Positions 52,976 through 63,886 are shown, counted from the stretch's first letter. The stretch: DNA of 64,000 nucleotides from Roseomonas sp. E05 (GCF_030063475.1 NZ_JASIRT010000004.1:124001-188000); one strand, 5' to 3'. The notes: generated by a model not told the origin, from the sequence alone. Numbers and translations: made by a program.

Positions 52976-53287
52976 ATGCTACGTCTCGCTGCCGCGACGG
53001 CCGCTTTCGGGGCCGGCCTGTTGATCCTGGGCGAGGCCGGCGCTGCCGAGCCCCTGAGCATCGCTGCCTGCCCCACGCGCGAGAAGATGGAGCAGGCCAT
53101 CCAGAGCAACGGCAACCTCTCGCCGGAGGGCTGCCGGGCGGTCACGGTCACGGAGGTCGATTCGCCGGCGGGCCCGCTCTGCGTGCTGGAATTCGCGCAG
53201 CAAAACGGCGGGATTGTCGGCGCGATCACCGATGCCGTGGCCACCACCCAGTGGTGGGTGGCCTGCAAGGACCTGCACCGCCCCTGA
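52976..53287 (+). CDS. Small secreted protein of unknown function
   Basis: A 103-residue protein with a clear Sec signal peptide (LRLAAATAAFGAGLLILGEAGA, cleavage near residue 23). The mature part contains four cysteines (AACPTREK, EGCRAV, PLCVLEF, VACKDL), which suggests two disulfides in the periplasm. ATG 52976-52978 has GGAGGGA about 10 bases upstream. No family is recognised. The gene is followed immediately by an inverted repeat that could terminate transcription. Confidence 0.7.
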   Translation: MLRLAAATAAFGAGLLILGEAGAAEPLSIAACPTREKMEQAIQSNGNLSPEGCRAVTVTEVDSPAGPLCVLEFAQQNGGIVGAITDAVATTQWWVACKDLHRP

Positions 53288-53321
53288 CGGCGGGGTCCGG
53301 AGGGAGCCTATCCCCCCGCCG
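53288..53321 (+). terminator. Inverted repeat after the small secreted protein gene
   Basis: Arms CGGCGGGG (53288-53295) and CCCCGCCG (53314-53321) begin one base past the stop codon. The right arm lies inside the C-terminal codons of rmuC on the other strand. No T tract follows. Confidence 0.5.
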
Positions 53322-54528
53322 GGGTTCCAGGGGCGGCGCCCCTGGCCCCGGCCGACCACAGCGCGGGCGCCTGCCCCTTGCCCTCCCCGGCGGGCAGCGC
53401 GGCGGCCTCGTCCTCGATCTCCACCGCCTCGATCCGCGCCCCGGCGCGCAGGATCTTGTCCGTGCTGATGTCGATCTGGCGGATATCGTCCTGCGCCTGG
53501 GTGAAGTGCGCCTTCAGCTTGCCGACGCGGTCGTTCAGCCGGCCGATATCGCCCATCAGCTTGCCGACCTCCTCTTGGATGCGCCCGGCCTGCGCCCGCA
53601 TCCGGATGTCCTGCATCAGCGCCCGCATGGCCGAGAGCATGGCCCAGAGCGTGGTCGGCGAGGCGACATAGACGCGCTTGCGCTGCGCCTCGTCCACCAC
53701 CGCGGCGAAGCCGGTGTGCAGCTCGGCGAACACGGCCTCCGAGGGCACGAAGAGGATGGCCCCCTCCGCCGTCTCGCCGGGAATGAGGTACTTCCGCGCG
53801 ATGTCGTCGATATGCCTGCGCATGTCGGCGCTGAACTGCCGGGCGGCGACGGTGCGGGCGGGCGCGTCCTCGGCGTCGCGCAGCGCCTGCCAGGCCTCCA
53901 GCGGGAACTTGCTGTCCACCACCACCGGGCCGGGCGGGTAGGGCAGGCGGATCAGGCAGTCGCAGCGCACGCCGGTGGAGAGGGTGTGCTGCCAGGCGAA
54001 GCCGTCCGGCGGCAGCCGGTCCTCGATGAGCTGGCGCAGCTGCATCTCCCCGAAGGCCCCGCGCGACTGCTTGTTGCCGAGGATGCCGGCCAGGGTGCTG
54101 ACCTGGCTGCCCAGCGCCTCCATGTTCTGCCGCGCGGCGTCGATCACCGCCAGCCGCTCATGGATCTGCCCCGCCGTCTCCTGCGCCCGCTGCGCCGAGT
54201 CGGAGAGGCTGCGGGCCAGCCGCTCGTTCTGCGTCGCGAGCGCCGTGTCGAGCCGCTGGTTCTGCGCGAGGATGCTGCGGTTCAGCGCCTCGGTGGCGGC
54301 GGCGAGGCGCTCGGCCAGCAGCCGGTCCTGCTGCGCCAGCCGGTCGGCGGTCATGCCGGCCAGCCGCTCCTGGCTGCCGGCCAGCGCCTCCAGCTTGCCG
54401 GCCAGCATGGCGAAGCCCTCCATCGCCAGCCCCTCCTCCTGCGCGGGGCGCCGCCGCAGCATGAGCGCGAGCAGCCCTAGCGTGATCAGCACGGCGACGC
54501 AGGCGATGGGCAGGATCCAGTCGGACAT
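53308..54528 (-). CDS. rmuC: DNA recombination protein RmuC
   Basis: A 406-residue protein with an N-terminal membrane anchor (WILPIACVAVLITLGLLALM), a coiled coil over about residues 45-150, and the RmuC nuclease-like domain: GNKQSRGAFGEMQLRQLIED, VRCDCLIRLP with VVDSKFPLEAW (the DSKFP motif), GAILFVPSEAVFAELH and YVASPTTLWAMLSAMRAL. It limits inversions and other rearrangements in E. coli. The last 15 or so residues (SAGARGAAPGTPAGG) are encoded by a GC-rich repeat that includes the hairpin at 53327-53345, so the tail is probably not conserved. ATG is 54526-54528. Confidence 0.94.
   Translation of the reverse strand: MSDWILPIACVAVLITLGLLALMLRRRPAQEEGLAMEGFAMLAGKLEALAGSQERLAGMTADRLAQQDRLLAERLAAATEALNRSILAQNQRLDTALATQNERLARSLSDSAQRAQETAGQIHERLAVIDAARQNMEALGSQVSTLAGILGNKQSRGAFGEMQLRQLIEDRLPPDGFAWQHTLSTGVRCDCLIRLPYPPGPVVVDSKFPLEAWQALRDAEDAPARTVAARQFSADMRRHIDDIARKYLIPGETAEGAILFVPSEAVFAELHTGFAAVVDEAQRKRVYVASPTTLWAMLSAMRALMQDIRMRAQAGRIQEEVGKLMGDIGRLNDRVGKLKAHFTQAQDDIRQIDISTDKILRAGARIEAVEIEDEAAALPAGEGKGQAPALWSAGARGAAPGTPAGG
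53327..53345. repeat. CCAGGGGC-type hairpin repeat
   Basis: CCAGGGGC (53327-53334), GGC loop, GCCCCTGG (53338-53345). The same hairpin with loop GGA occurs at 63862-63880, also preceded by GGGGT or GGGGTT. It lies within the 3' end of rmuC, between convergent genes. Confidence 0.75.
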
Positions 54529-54609
54529 GGCGCACTCCGGGGCAGTCCCGCCCATTCTACAGGCCGCGCGGGAGCGGAGCGAACAAGGGCTTGACGGCGC
54601 ATCTCCAGA

Positions 54610-54634
54610 GAGAGAAATTCTCTCACGTGAGAGA
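54610..54634. promoter_or_regulatory. Overlapping palindromes at the XRE-cupin start (operator candidate)
   Basis: Two overlapping inverted repeats occur here: GAGAGAAATTCTCTC (54610-54624, 7-bp arms) and the perfect 16-bp palindrome TCTCTCACGTGAGAGA (54619-54634). The proposed GTG start codon of the regulator (54627-54629) begins exactly at the right half of the second palindrome. An XRE dimer bound here would block its own expression. Confidence 0.6.
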
Positions 54635-55205
54635 GAACCCCGCGCCCGATCCATTGGAAGCCCGCCTCGCCAACCGGATGGCCGGGCTGCGCGCGGAGCA
54701 GGGGCTTTCCCTGGAGGCGCTGGCGGAGCGCACCGGCATCAGCCGCGCCACCCTGTCCCGCCTGGAACGCGGCGAGACCAGCCCGACCGCCGCCATGCTC
54801 GGCCGGCTCTGCGCCGCCTATGGCCGCACCCTCTCCTGGCTGATGCGCGAGATCGAGGAAAGCGCCTCGCCCTTCGTCCCTGCCGCCGCCCAGCCCTGCT
54901 GGACCGACCCCGAGACCGGCTTCCGCCGCCGCACCGTCTCGCCGCCCGGCCCCGGGCTGCGCGGCGAGATGCTGGAGGGCCGGCTGCCGCCCGGCGCCGC
55001 CATCGCCTACGAGGATTCGCCGCAGCCCGGGCTGGAGCACCATCTCTGGCTGCTGGAGGGCGCGCTGGAGCTGACCGTCGAGGGCGTGACGCACCGCCTC
55101 GCGCCCGGGGACTGCCTGCGCTACCGCCTGCATGGCGCGACGCGCTTCCACTGCCCGTCCGGGGGCGAGGCCGCGCGCTACGTCCTCGCCATTTGCCAGC
55201 CCTAG
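54627..55205 (+). CDS. XRE-family regulator with C-terminal cupin domain
   Basis: A 192-residue protein with an XRE HTH (about residues 12-66: LANRMAGLRAEQGLSLEALA, TGISRATLSRLERGETSPTA) and a cupin barrel (EHHLWLLEGALELTVEGVTH, APGDCLRYRLHGATRFHCPS). The GTG at 54627 is chosen because homology starts there; an in-frame TTG at 54591 would place the palindromic operator inside the gene. The GNAT gene begins three bases after its stop, so this regulator probably controls that acetyltransferase. It shares its plan and linker DPETGF with the regulator at 2266-2835. Confidence 0.88.
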   Translation: MRENPAPDPLEARLANRMAGLRAEQGLSLEALAERTGISRATLSRLERGETSPTAAMLGRLCAAYGRTLSWLMREIEESASPFVPAAAQPCWTDPETGFRRRTVSPPGPGLRGEMLEGRLPPGAAIAYEDSPQPGLEHHLWLLEGALELTVEGVTHRLAPGDCLRYRLHGATRFHCPSGGEAARYVLAICQP

Positions 55206-55207
55206 GG

Positions 55208-55729
55208 ATGCCGATGATCGAGGAACTCACCGCGGAAACCCTGCCGGCGGCGGTGCCGGAGCTCGCGGCCCTGCTGCGCGCCTGCGTGGGGGATGGCGCC
55301 AGCATCGGCTTCCTGCTGCCGATGCGCGCGGGCGAGGCGGAGGCCTTCTGGCGCGGCCAGGAGGCGGCGCTGCGCGAGGGCTCCCGCCGCGTGCTGGTGG
55401 CGCGCCAGGGCGGGCGCATCCTCGGCACCGGGGCGCTGGCCCTGGCGGGGATGCCGAACGGCCGGCACCGGGCGGAGGTCTCGAAGGTGATGGTCCACCC
55501 GGAAGCCCGCCGCCAGGGCATCGGCCGGGCCATCATGCTGGCCCTGGAGGGCCTCGCCCGTGACCTGCGCCGCCCCCTGCTGGTGCTGGACACCCGCAGC
55601 GGCGACGCCGGGGAGGCGCTGTACCGCTCGCTCGGCTGGCGGCCCGCCGGGCAGGTGCCGGGCTACGCGCTGGACAACGATGGCTCAGGCGTCAGCACGA
55701 CCTTCATGTACCGAAGGCTGGGGGAATGA
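55208..55729 (+). CDS. GNAT-family N-acetyltransferase
   Basis: A 173-residue enzyme with the acetyl-CoA site [20 protein letters not shown] (the R/QxxGxG/A loop) and the supporting strands [20 protein letters not shown] and [20 protein letters not shown], with the end [11 protein letters not shown]. The acceptor is unknown. Two start codons are possible (55208 and 55214). It is cotranscribed with the XRE-cupin regulator. Its last four codons and stop lie inside the left hairpin of element D, so coding and terminator sequence overlap. Confidence 0.9.
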   Translation: MPMIEELTAETLPAAVPELAALLRACVGDGASIGFLLPMRAGEAEAFWRGQEAALREGSRRVLVARQGGRILGTGALALAGMPNGRHRAEVSKVMVHPEARRQGIGRAIMLALEGLARDLRRPLLVLDTRSGDAGEALYRSLGWRPAGQVPGYALDNDGSGVSTTFMYRRLGE

Positions 55730-55858
55730 ATTCCCCCAGGCCCCCTTCTTTTTTCTGTCCGTCTTCGGCTCCGCCCGGGGCGAGGGCGCGCGCCCCCACG
55801 CGGCCGAACCGGCAGAAAAAAGAAGAGGGGGTCCGGGGGAGAATTCATTCTCCCCCGG
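55718..55858. repeat. Paired-hairpin intergenic element D
   Basis: The left hairpin (55718-55739) has arms CTGGGGGAAT/ATTCCCCCAG around GA and is followed by GCCCCCTTCTTTTTTCTG. The right hairpin (55833-55858) has arms CCGGGGGAGAAT/ATTCTCCCCCGG around TC and is preceded by CGGCAGAAAAAAGAAGAGGG. The inner flanks also pair (TCTTCGGC with GCCGAACCGG). It sits between the convergent GNAT and purH genes and is the clearest copy of the family. Confidence 0.9.
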
Positions 55859-55864
55859 CGGCCA

Positions 55865-57442
55865 TCAGTGCCGGAAGTGCCGCATCCCCGTGAACACCAT
55901 GGCGAGTCCCGCCTCGTCGGCGGCGGCGATCACGTCCTTGTCGCGGATCGAGCCGCCCGGCTGGATCACCGCGGTGGCGCCGGCGGCGGCGGCGGCCTGC
56001 AGCCCGTCCGCGAAGGGGAAGAAGGCGTCCGAGGCGACCACGGAGCCATGCGCCAGCGGCGCCTCCAGCCCGGCGGCCTTGGCGGCCTCGGCGCTCTTCC
56101 AGGCGGCGATGCGGGCGGAATCCACCCGGCTCATCTGCCCGGCGCCGATGCCCACGGTGGCGCCGCCCCTGGCATAGACGATGGCGTTGGACTTGACGTG
56201 CTTCGCCACGCGGAAGGCGAAGAGCAGGTCGGCCATCTCCTGCTCGGTCGGTGCGCGCCTGGTCACCACCTTCAGCGCCGCCTCGGTGATGCGCCCGGCA
56301 TCGCGCGACTGCGCCAGGAAGCCGCCGGAGACCGAGCGGATGATCCGTCCCGGCGCCGCCGGGTCGGGCAGGCCGCCGGTCAGCAGCAGGCGCAGGTTCC
56401 TCTTCTTCGCGAAGATCGCCTTGGCCTCGTCGTCGGCGTCCGGCGCCACCACCACCTCGGTGAAGATGGCGGAGATCCGCTCGGCGGCGGCGGCATCGAG
56501 CCTGCGGTTGGCGGCGACGATGCCGCCGAAGGCCGAGACCGGGTCGCAGCGCAGCGCCAGGTCCCAGGCGGTGGCGAGCGAGCCCCCCTCCGACACGCCG
56601 CACGGATTGGCGTGCTTGACGATGACGATCGCCGGGTTCTCGAACTCGGCGACGCATTCGAAGGCCGCGTCGGTGTCGTTCAGGTTGTTGTAGGAGAGCT
56701 CCTTGCCCTGCACCTGCGTCGCGGTGGCGATGCCGGGGCGGCCGCTGCCATCGGTGTAGAAGGCGGCCTGCTGGTGCGGGTTCTCGCCGTAGCGCAGCGT
56801 CTGCTTCAGCGCGCCGGCGACGGCGAGGCGCGGCGGGAAGTCCTGCTCCAGCTTCGCGGCGAACCAGGTGGAGATCGCCGTGTCATAGGCGGCCGTGCGG
56901 GCGAAGGCGGCGGCGGCGAGCCGCTTGCGGGTGGCGAGCGTGGTGCCGCCCTGCGCCTCGATCTCGGCCTGCACCCCGGCCATCTGCGCGGGATCGGTGA
57001 TGACCGCCACGTCCTCGTGGTTCTTGGCCGCCGCGCGGGTCAGGGCCGGCCCGCCGATGTCGATCTCCTCCACCGTCTCCTCGTAGGAGGCGCCCTTCGC
57101 CACCGTCGCCTCGAAGGGGTAGAGGTTCGAGACCAGCAGGTCGATCGGCGCGATCCGGTGCTGCTGCATCTGCGCGACATGGTTGGGGTCGGCGCGGCGG
57201 CCGAGCAGGCCGCCATGGATCTGCGGCACCAGCGTCTTCACCCGCCCGTCCAGGATCTCGGGAAAGCCGGTATGGTCGGAGACGTCCACCACCGCCACGC
57301 CGCTCTCGCGCAGCAGCCGCGCGGTGCCGCCGGTGGAGAGGATCTCCACCCCCTTGCCCGCCAGGAAGCGGGCGAAGTCCAGCAATCCGGTCTTGTCATG
57401 CACCGAGATCAGGGCGCGGCGGATGGTCATGATGTCGGCCAT
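55865..57442 (-). CDS. purH: Bifunctional AICAR formyltransferase/IMP cyclohydrolase
   Basis: A 525-residue enzyme for the last two steps of IMP synthesis. The N-terminal MGS-like cyclohydrolase domain ([52 protein letters not shown]) is followed by the AICAR transformylase domain ([80 protein letters not shown]). All expected motifs are present. ATG is 57440-57442. The right hairpin of element D begins six bases past the stop and probably ends the transcript. Confidence 0.97.
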   Translation of the reverse strand: MADIMTIRRALISVHDKTGLLDFARFLAGKGVEILSTGGTARLLRESGVAVVDVSDHTGFPEILDGRVKTLVPQIHGGLLGRRADPNHVAQMQQHRIAPIDLLVSNLYPFEATVAKGASYEETVEEIDIGGPALTRAAAKNHEDVAVITDPAQMAGVQAEIEAQGGTTLATRKRLAAAAFARTAAYDTAISTWFAAKLEQDFPPRLAVAGALKQTLRYGENPHQQAAFYTDGSGRPGIATATQVQGKELSYNNLNDTDAAFECVAEFENPAIVIVKHANPCGVSEGGSLATAWDLALRCDPVSAFGGIVAANRRLDAAAAERISAIFTEVVVAPDADDEAKAIFAKKRNLRLLLTGGLPDPAAPGRIIRSVSGGFLAQSRDAGRITEAALKVVTRRAPTEQEMADLLFAFRVAKHVKSNAIVYARGGATVGIGAGQMSRVDSARIAAWKSAEAAKAAGLEAPLAHGSVVASDAFFPFADGLQAAAAAGATAVIQPGGSIRDKDVIAAADEAGLAMVFTGMRHFRH

Positions 57443-57567
57443 GGCGGGCGAGCCTTCCAAGCAGTCTCTGGCGCGCGGGATAGACCCTTGCGGCGCCCGG
57501 CTCAACCGGAAGCGGCGCAGGTCAGGGATACGCGTCGCCTCCGGAGGGGAATGGCCCGCCGCCGCTT

Positions 57568-57800
57568 CTCTACCAGCGGTACCGCAGGCTGCCGATGACG
57601 GTGCGGCCGGCCCCCAGTAGCAGTAGCCCTGGGCGCAGGTGGCGTATTCCTTGCCGGTCAGGTTGGTGGCGTTCACCGCCAGCCGCACCCCCTTCAGCGC
57701 CGGCGCCAGGGCCTCCAGGTCGTAGCGGAGGGCGGCGTCGAGCAGCGTGGCGCTGCCCTTCGAAGGATGCTTCTGGGTCAGCCTGAAACCGGGCTGAACA
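57568..57800 (-). pseudogene. TonB-dependent siderophore receptor, C-terminal remnant
   Basis: Only the last strands of a receptor remain. Reading leftward from about 57760: [20 protein letters not shown], then [29 protein letters not shown], and after a one-base frame change [12 protein letters not shown] and TAG at 57568-57570. [23 protein letters not shown] is the usual C-terminal pattern of siderophore receptors. The frame change lies at the C run 57611-57615, which is one base too short. About 600 upstream codons are gone; the remnant ends close to element E. It is therefore non-functional. Confidence 0.8.
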
Positions 57801-57834
57801 GGGGGCGACCGCCGGAAACCCGTCAGGGGCAGGA

Positions 57835-57938
57835 GCGGGGGAGAATTCTTTCTTTTTGTCAGTCCTGCCGCGCTGGCCGCAGGCGCGACCCGGAACTGAC
57901 AGAAGAAGGAGGGGGTTTGGGGGAGTTCACTCCCCCAA
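57835..57938. repeat. Paired-hairpin intergenic element E (left half deleted in part)
   Basis: The left half retains GCGGGGGAGAATTCTTT followed directly by CTTTTTGTCAG; its CTCCCCCGC arm and C-rich spacer are missing, as if deleted between short repeats. The right hairpin (57917-57938) is intact, with arms TTGGGGGAGT/ACTCCCCCAA around TC, preceded by CTGACAGAAGAAGGAGGGGG. It lies 57 bp past the polA stop. Confidence 0.75.
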
Positions 57939-57994
57939 GCTTTGCCTCCCCCTTCGCTTCTGCGGACCCGCCCCTCGCGGAGCGCCCCCCCTTC

Positions 57995-60845
<2,851 letters not shown>

Positions 60846-60859
<14 letters not shown>

Positions 60860-61070
60860 CGTCGCCCGCGCCCTCGGCCAGGACGTAGGTGCGCGAGCAG
60901 TAGGGGCAGGTCACCTGGCGGTCCTCGATGCGCAGGAACACCTTCGGATGGCCCAGTGCCCCGCCGCCGCCGTCGCAGGCCACCACGCGGCTCTGGACCT
61001 CGATCAGCTCCTCCGGCGTCACGCCGGCGAGCGCCTTCGGGGTGTATTGCGTCAGGTTCGGGTCGCGCAT
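60846..61070 (-). CDS. Zinc-finger domain protein (zf-CHCC, NDUFS6-like)
   Basis: A 74-residue protein. VACDGGGGALGHPKVFLRIE with DRQVTCPYCSRTYVL forms the C..H..CxxC zinc site of the zf-CHCC family, related to the NDUFS6/13-kDa accessory subunit of complex I. In alphaproteobacteria it is usually a stand-alone small protein; its exact role is not known. It precedes and overlaps polA on the same strand, so the two are probably translated together. ATG 61068-61070. Confidence 0.88.
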
Positions 61071-61220
61071 GGCTGGTTTCCCGTGATGGGGCAGGACTGC
61101 CCGGAACATAAGGGCAGCGGGAGCGGGCCGCCAGTCGGCGCCGGGGCATGGCCGCGCCCGGCTCCGGTCACGCCGTGCAAGGGCGTGCGGCGATCCGCCG
61201 CGCGGGCAATCGCCCCCACC

Positions 61221-61373
61221 GGTACCATCCTGGCCGGCACCATGATCCCCGAGGCCTTCGAGGCGGCGCATGACGAGGCCGGGCTGATCACCGTGGCCGG
61301 CTTCCTGCTGGCCTTCGCGCTGGCGCAATCCCGGCGGCGACTGAACCCGTCCGCTCAGGCGGGGCGCCGATGA
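61221..61373 (+). pseudogene. ZIP-family metal transporter, C-terminal remnant
   Basis: The frame reads ILAGTMIPEAFEAAHDEAGL and then ITVAGFLLAFALAQSRR to TGA 61371-61373. AGTMIPEAFE.AH..GLITV.GFL.AFALS is the last helix pair of ZIP zinc/iron permeases. The first roughly 220 residues, including the metal-binding helices, are absent, and the upstream sequence shows no further similarity. It sits in the 462-bp gap between the zf-CHCC gene and the amidohydrolase. The rest of that gap holds nothing I recognise. Confidence 0.65.
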
Positions 61374-61532
61374 GACAGGCGCCCCCGCCCCGGCGCGCCG
61401 GCCCTTGCTCCGGCGGATGTCCCCCGGCGGCAGGGCGACGGACCCCGCCACCAGCGGTTGACCGGACCGGGGGCCTGGGGAAGGCTGGCCCTGCCGCGAC
61501 GAAACCGCCAGCCGCCCCTGAGGAGACCGACC

Positions 61533-62966
61533 TTGGCCCGCACCCTGATCCGCGCCTCCCACATCATCGCCTACCAGCAGGGCGGCCACCGCCACCTGAA
61601 GGACGGCGTGGTGGTGCTGGAGGACGACCGCATCCTGCATGTCGGCCGCGACTTCGACGGCCCGGTGGACCAGGCCCTCGATGCCACCGGCAAGGTCGTC
61701 ACCCCGGGCTTCATCAACACCCACGCCCACCTCTCCGAAAGCCCGCTCGACAAGAGCTTCGTCGAGGATCGCGGCCCCCGGCAGTTCTACCTCTCCGGCC
61801 TGTTCGAGTTCCTCTCCGCGCGCGACGGCGCCATCACCGAGGCGGCGCGCCGCGCCTGCATCGCCTATTCCATGCCCGAGCTGCTGCGCACCGGCACCAC
61901 CACCATCATGGAGATCGGCTGGCACGGCGACGTGGTGGCCGAGCACGCCGCGCGCTGCGGCATCCGCGCCTATATCGGCCAGGGCTACCGCTCCGGCCGC
62001 TGGTTCACCGCCAATGGCCGCGCGGTGGAGTACGAATGGTCCGAGGATGACGGCTTCGGCGCCATGGACGCCGCCATCCGCTTCATCGAGCAGGTGGACG
62101 GGCGCGAGGGCGGCCGCATCAAGGGCTTCCTGACGCCGATGCAGGTGGACACCTGCTCCGAGGCCCTGCTGCGCCGCTCCGCCGAGGCCTCGCGCGCCAT
62201 GGGCGTGCCGCTGGCGCTGCACGTCTCGCAATCCGTCCCCGAGTTCCACGAGATGACGCGGCGCAACGGCTGCACGCCGATCGAGTGGCTGAACGAGATC
62301 GGCTTCCTCGGCCCCAACTGCATCCTCGGCCACTGCATCATCCCCGGCGAGAGCAGCTGGGCCAACTACCAGGCCGACGACATCGGCATCCTGGCCGATA
62401 CCGGCGCCAACGTCGCCCATGCCGTCTGGGTCTTCGCCCGCCGCGGCATCGCCATGGAGAGCTTCGCGCGCTACCAGGCGCGCGGCGTCAACATGACGCT
62501 GGCCACCGACACCTGTCCGCAGAGCATGATCGAGGCGCTGCGCTGGACCTCGGTGGTCAGCAAGGTCGTGGACCGCCGCACCCAGGTCGCCACCGCCGCC
62601 GACGTCTTCAACGCCGCCACCCTGAACGGCGCCAAGGCGCTGGGCCGCGACGACCTCGGCCGCATCGCTCCCGGCGCCAAGGCGGACCTGCTGATCTGGA
62701 AGGCGGATTCGCTGTTCATGACGCCGCTGCGCGACCCCATCCGCAACATCGTCTTCTCCGCCACGGCGGAGGACCTCGAGACCTCCATCATCGACGGCCG
62801 CGTGGTGATGCAGGATGGCGTCGTGCCGGGCTACGACCCGGTGGAGCTCGGCCGCGCCGTGCAGGAAGGCGCCGAGGCCATGTGGGCCGGCATGAAGGAG
62901 CGCGACTGGGCCGGGCGCGACATCGAGCAGCTCTCGCCCTCCAGCTTCCCGGCCTTCGCGGGCTGA
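61533..62966 (+). CDS. Amidohydrolase (TRZ/ATZ-like metal-dependent deaminase or hydrolase)
   Basis: A 477-residue cytoplasmic enzyme of the amidohydrolase superfamily: GKVVTPGFINTHAHLSESPL (HxH at residues 64 and 66), PLALHVSQSVPEFHEM with a metal His, NCILGHCIIPGESSW and MTLATDTCPQSM (the conserved Asp). GRIAPGAKADLLIWKADSLF closes the composite beta-sandwich. Family members deaminate or dechlorinate nucleobases and triazines or act on S-adenosylhomocysteine-like compounds; the substrate cannot be fixed here. The start is TTG 61533-61535, with GAGGAGA seven bases upstream. Element F follows the stop. Confidence 0.88.
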   Translation: MARTLIRASHIIAYQQGGHRHLKDGVVVLEDDRILHVGRDFDGPVDQALDATGKVVTPGFINTHAHLSESPLDKSFVEDRGPRQFYLSGLFEFLSARDGAITEAARRACIAYSMPELLRTGTTTIMEIGWHGDVVAEHAARCGIRAYIGQGYRSGRWFTANGRAVEYEWSEDDGFGAMDAAIRFIEQVDGREGGRIKGFLTPMQVDTCSEALLRRSAEASRAMGVPLALHVSQSVPEFHEMTRRNGCTPIEWLNEIGFLGPNCILGHCIIPGESSWANYQADDIGILADTGANVAHAVWVFARRGIAMESFARYQARGVNMTLATDTCPQSMIEALRWTSVVSKVVDRRTQVATAADVFNAATLNGAKALGRDDLGRIAPGAKADLLIWKADSLFMTPLRDPIRNIVFSATAEDLETSIIDGRVVMQDGVVPGYDPVELGRAVQEGAEAMWAGMKERDWAGRDIEQLSPSSFPAFAG

Positions 62967-62984
62967 GGCAGCCCGGCGGCAGGA

Positions 62985-63031
62985 GCGGGGGAGAAGGAAT
63001 TCTCCCCCGGACCCCCCTCTTCTTTTTTTCT
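62985..63031 (+). repeat. Single-hairpin intergenic element F
   Basis: A hairpin with arms CGGGGGAGAA (62986-62995)/TTCTCCCCCG (63000-63009) is followed by ACCCCCCTCTTCTTTTTTTC and TGCCAG. This is one half of the paired element, with no inverted partner before the LysE gene. It lies 19 bp after the amidohydrolase stop, in the right place and orientation for its terminator. Confidence 0.8.
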
Positions 63032-63165
63032 GCCAGCCTGTCGCGCTTCCACCGGGTGCGAGGCCGTTCCGGCGAGGGAAGGCTTCCTCCCGCCGCCAGC
63101 GCGGCGGGCTGGGCTCCGTCTTTTCTCTGGGCACCCCGCCGATGGTTCAGTAAGGGTTCGTCATC

Positions 63166-63816
63166 ATGCCAGATCCGACCCAACTCGCCCTGTACTTCGC
63201 GGCGGCTTTCGTGCTCGCCGTCACGCCCGGCCCGGGCATCTTCTACGTCGCCGCGCGCACGCTCGCGGGCGGCCGTGCGGAAGGCGTGGCCTCCAGCTTC
63301 GGCACCGGCCTGGGCGGCATGGTCCACGTCCTCGCGGGCGGCCTGGGCGTTTCCGCCATCGTGCTCGCCAGCGCGGAACTCTTCACCGCCCTGAAGCTGA
63401 TCGGTGCCGCCTATCTGGTCTGGGTCGGCATCCGCACCTTCCAGTCCGCCCGCCGGGACGCGTCGGCGGTTCTGAATGGCGGGTCCGCGGCCCCGCCGGT
63501 CGGGCCGCGGCGGGCGTTCCGCGAGGGCGTGCTGGTCGAGGCGCTGAACCCGAAGACGGCGGCCTTCTTCCTGGCCTTCGTTCCGCAGTTCGTGGACCCG
63601 GCCCAGGGCCAGGTGGCCCTGCAGTTCGTGGTGCTCGGCTTCCTGTCGGTTCTGCTCAACACCCTTGCCGACCTCGTGGTCGCCTTTGCGGCGGGCCGCA
63701 TCCGGGAAGGCGCGGCGGCGCGTCCTGCCTTGATCCGCCGCCTCCGGGAGGCATCGGGCGCCGCGATGATCGCGCTCGGCCTCGGCCTCGCCCTGGCGAA
63801 GCGCCCCGCGACCTGA
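63166..63816 (+). CDS. LysE/RhtB-family exporter
   Basis: A 216-residue inner-membrane protein with six predicted helices. The N-terminal family motif is FVLAVTPGPGIFYVAARTLA with GGRAEGVASSFGTGLGGMVH; LKLIGAAYLVWVGIRTF and FREGVLVEALNPKTAAFFLA with FVPQFVDP are further signatures. It exports amino acids or related small molecules using the proton gradient. The specificity is not predictable. ATG 63166 lies 200 bp after the amidohydrolase gene, past element F, so it has its own promoter. Confidence 0.93.
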   Translation: MPDPTQLALYFAAAFVLAVTPGPGIFYVAARTLAGGRAEGVASSFGTGLGGMVHVLAGGLGVSAIVLASAELFTALKLIGAAYLVWVGIRTFQSARRDASAVLNGGSAAPPVGPRRAFREGVLVEALNPKTAAFFLAFVPQFVDPAQGQVALQFVVLGFLSVLLNTLADLVVAFAAGRIREGAAARPALIRRLREASGAAMIALGLGLALAKRPAT

Positions 63817-63832
63817 AAACGGATGCGGGGGT

Positions 63833-63855
63833 CCGGGGGAACTCAGTTCCCCCGG
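63833..63855. repeat. Single-hairpin intergenic element G
   Basis: Arms CCGGGGGAACT (63833-63843) and AGTTCCCCCGG (63845-63855) around one C, preceded by GGGGGT. It begins 17 bp after the LysE stop and is followed at once by the CCAGGGGC hairpin, between convergent genes. Confidence 0.8.
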
Positions 63856-63861
63856 CGGGGT

Positions 63862-63880
63862 CCAGGGGCGGAGCCCCTGG
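63862..63880. repeat. CCAGGGGC-type hairpin repeat, second copy
   Basis: CCAGGGGC (63862-63869), GGA loop, GCCCCTGG (63873-63880), preceded by CGGGGT. Same design as 53327-53345. It lies six bases from the stop of the convergent transporter gene. Confidence 0.75.
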
Positions 63881-63886
63881 GCGCCC

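Noticed and set aside
52750-53268. N-terminal extension of the GH15 protein across the small secreted protein gene
   Set aside because: GH15 similarity begins exactly at MALRIEDYALIGDTE, and the opposite strand holds a signal-peptide-bearing gene with a good ribosome-binding site.
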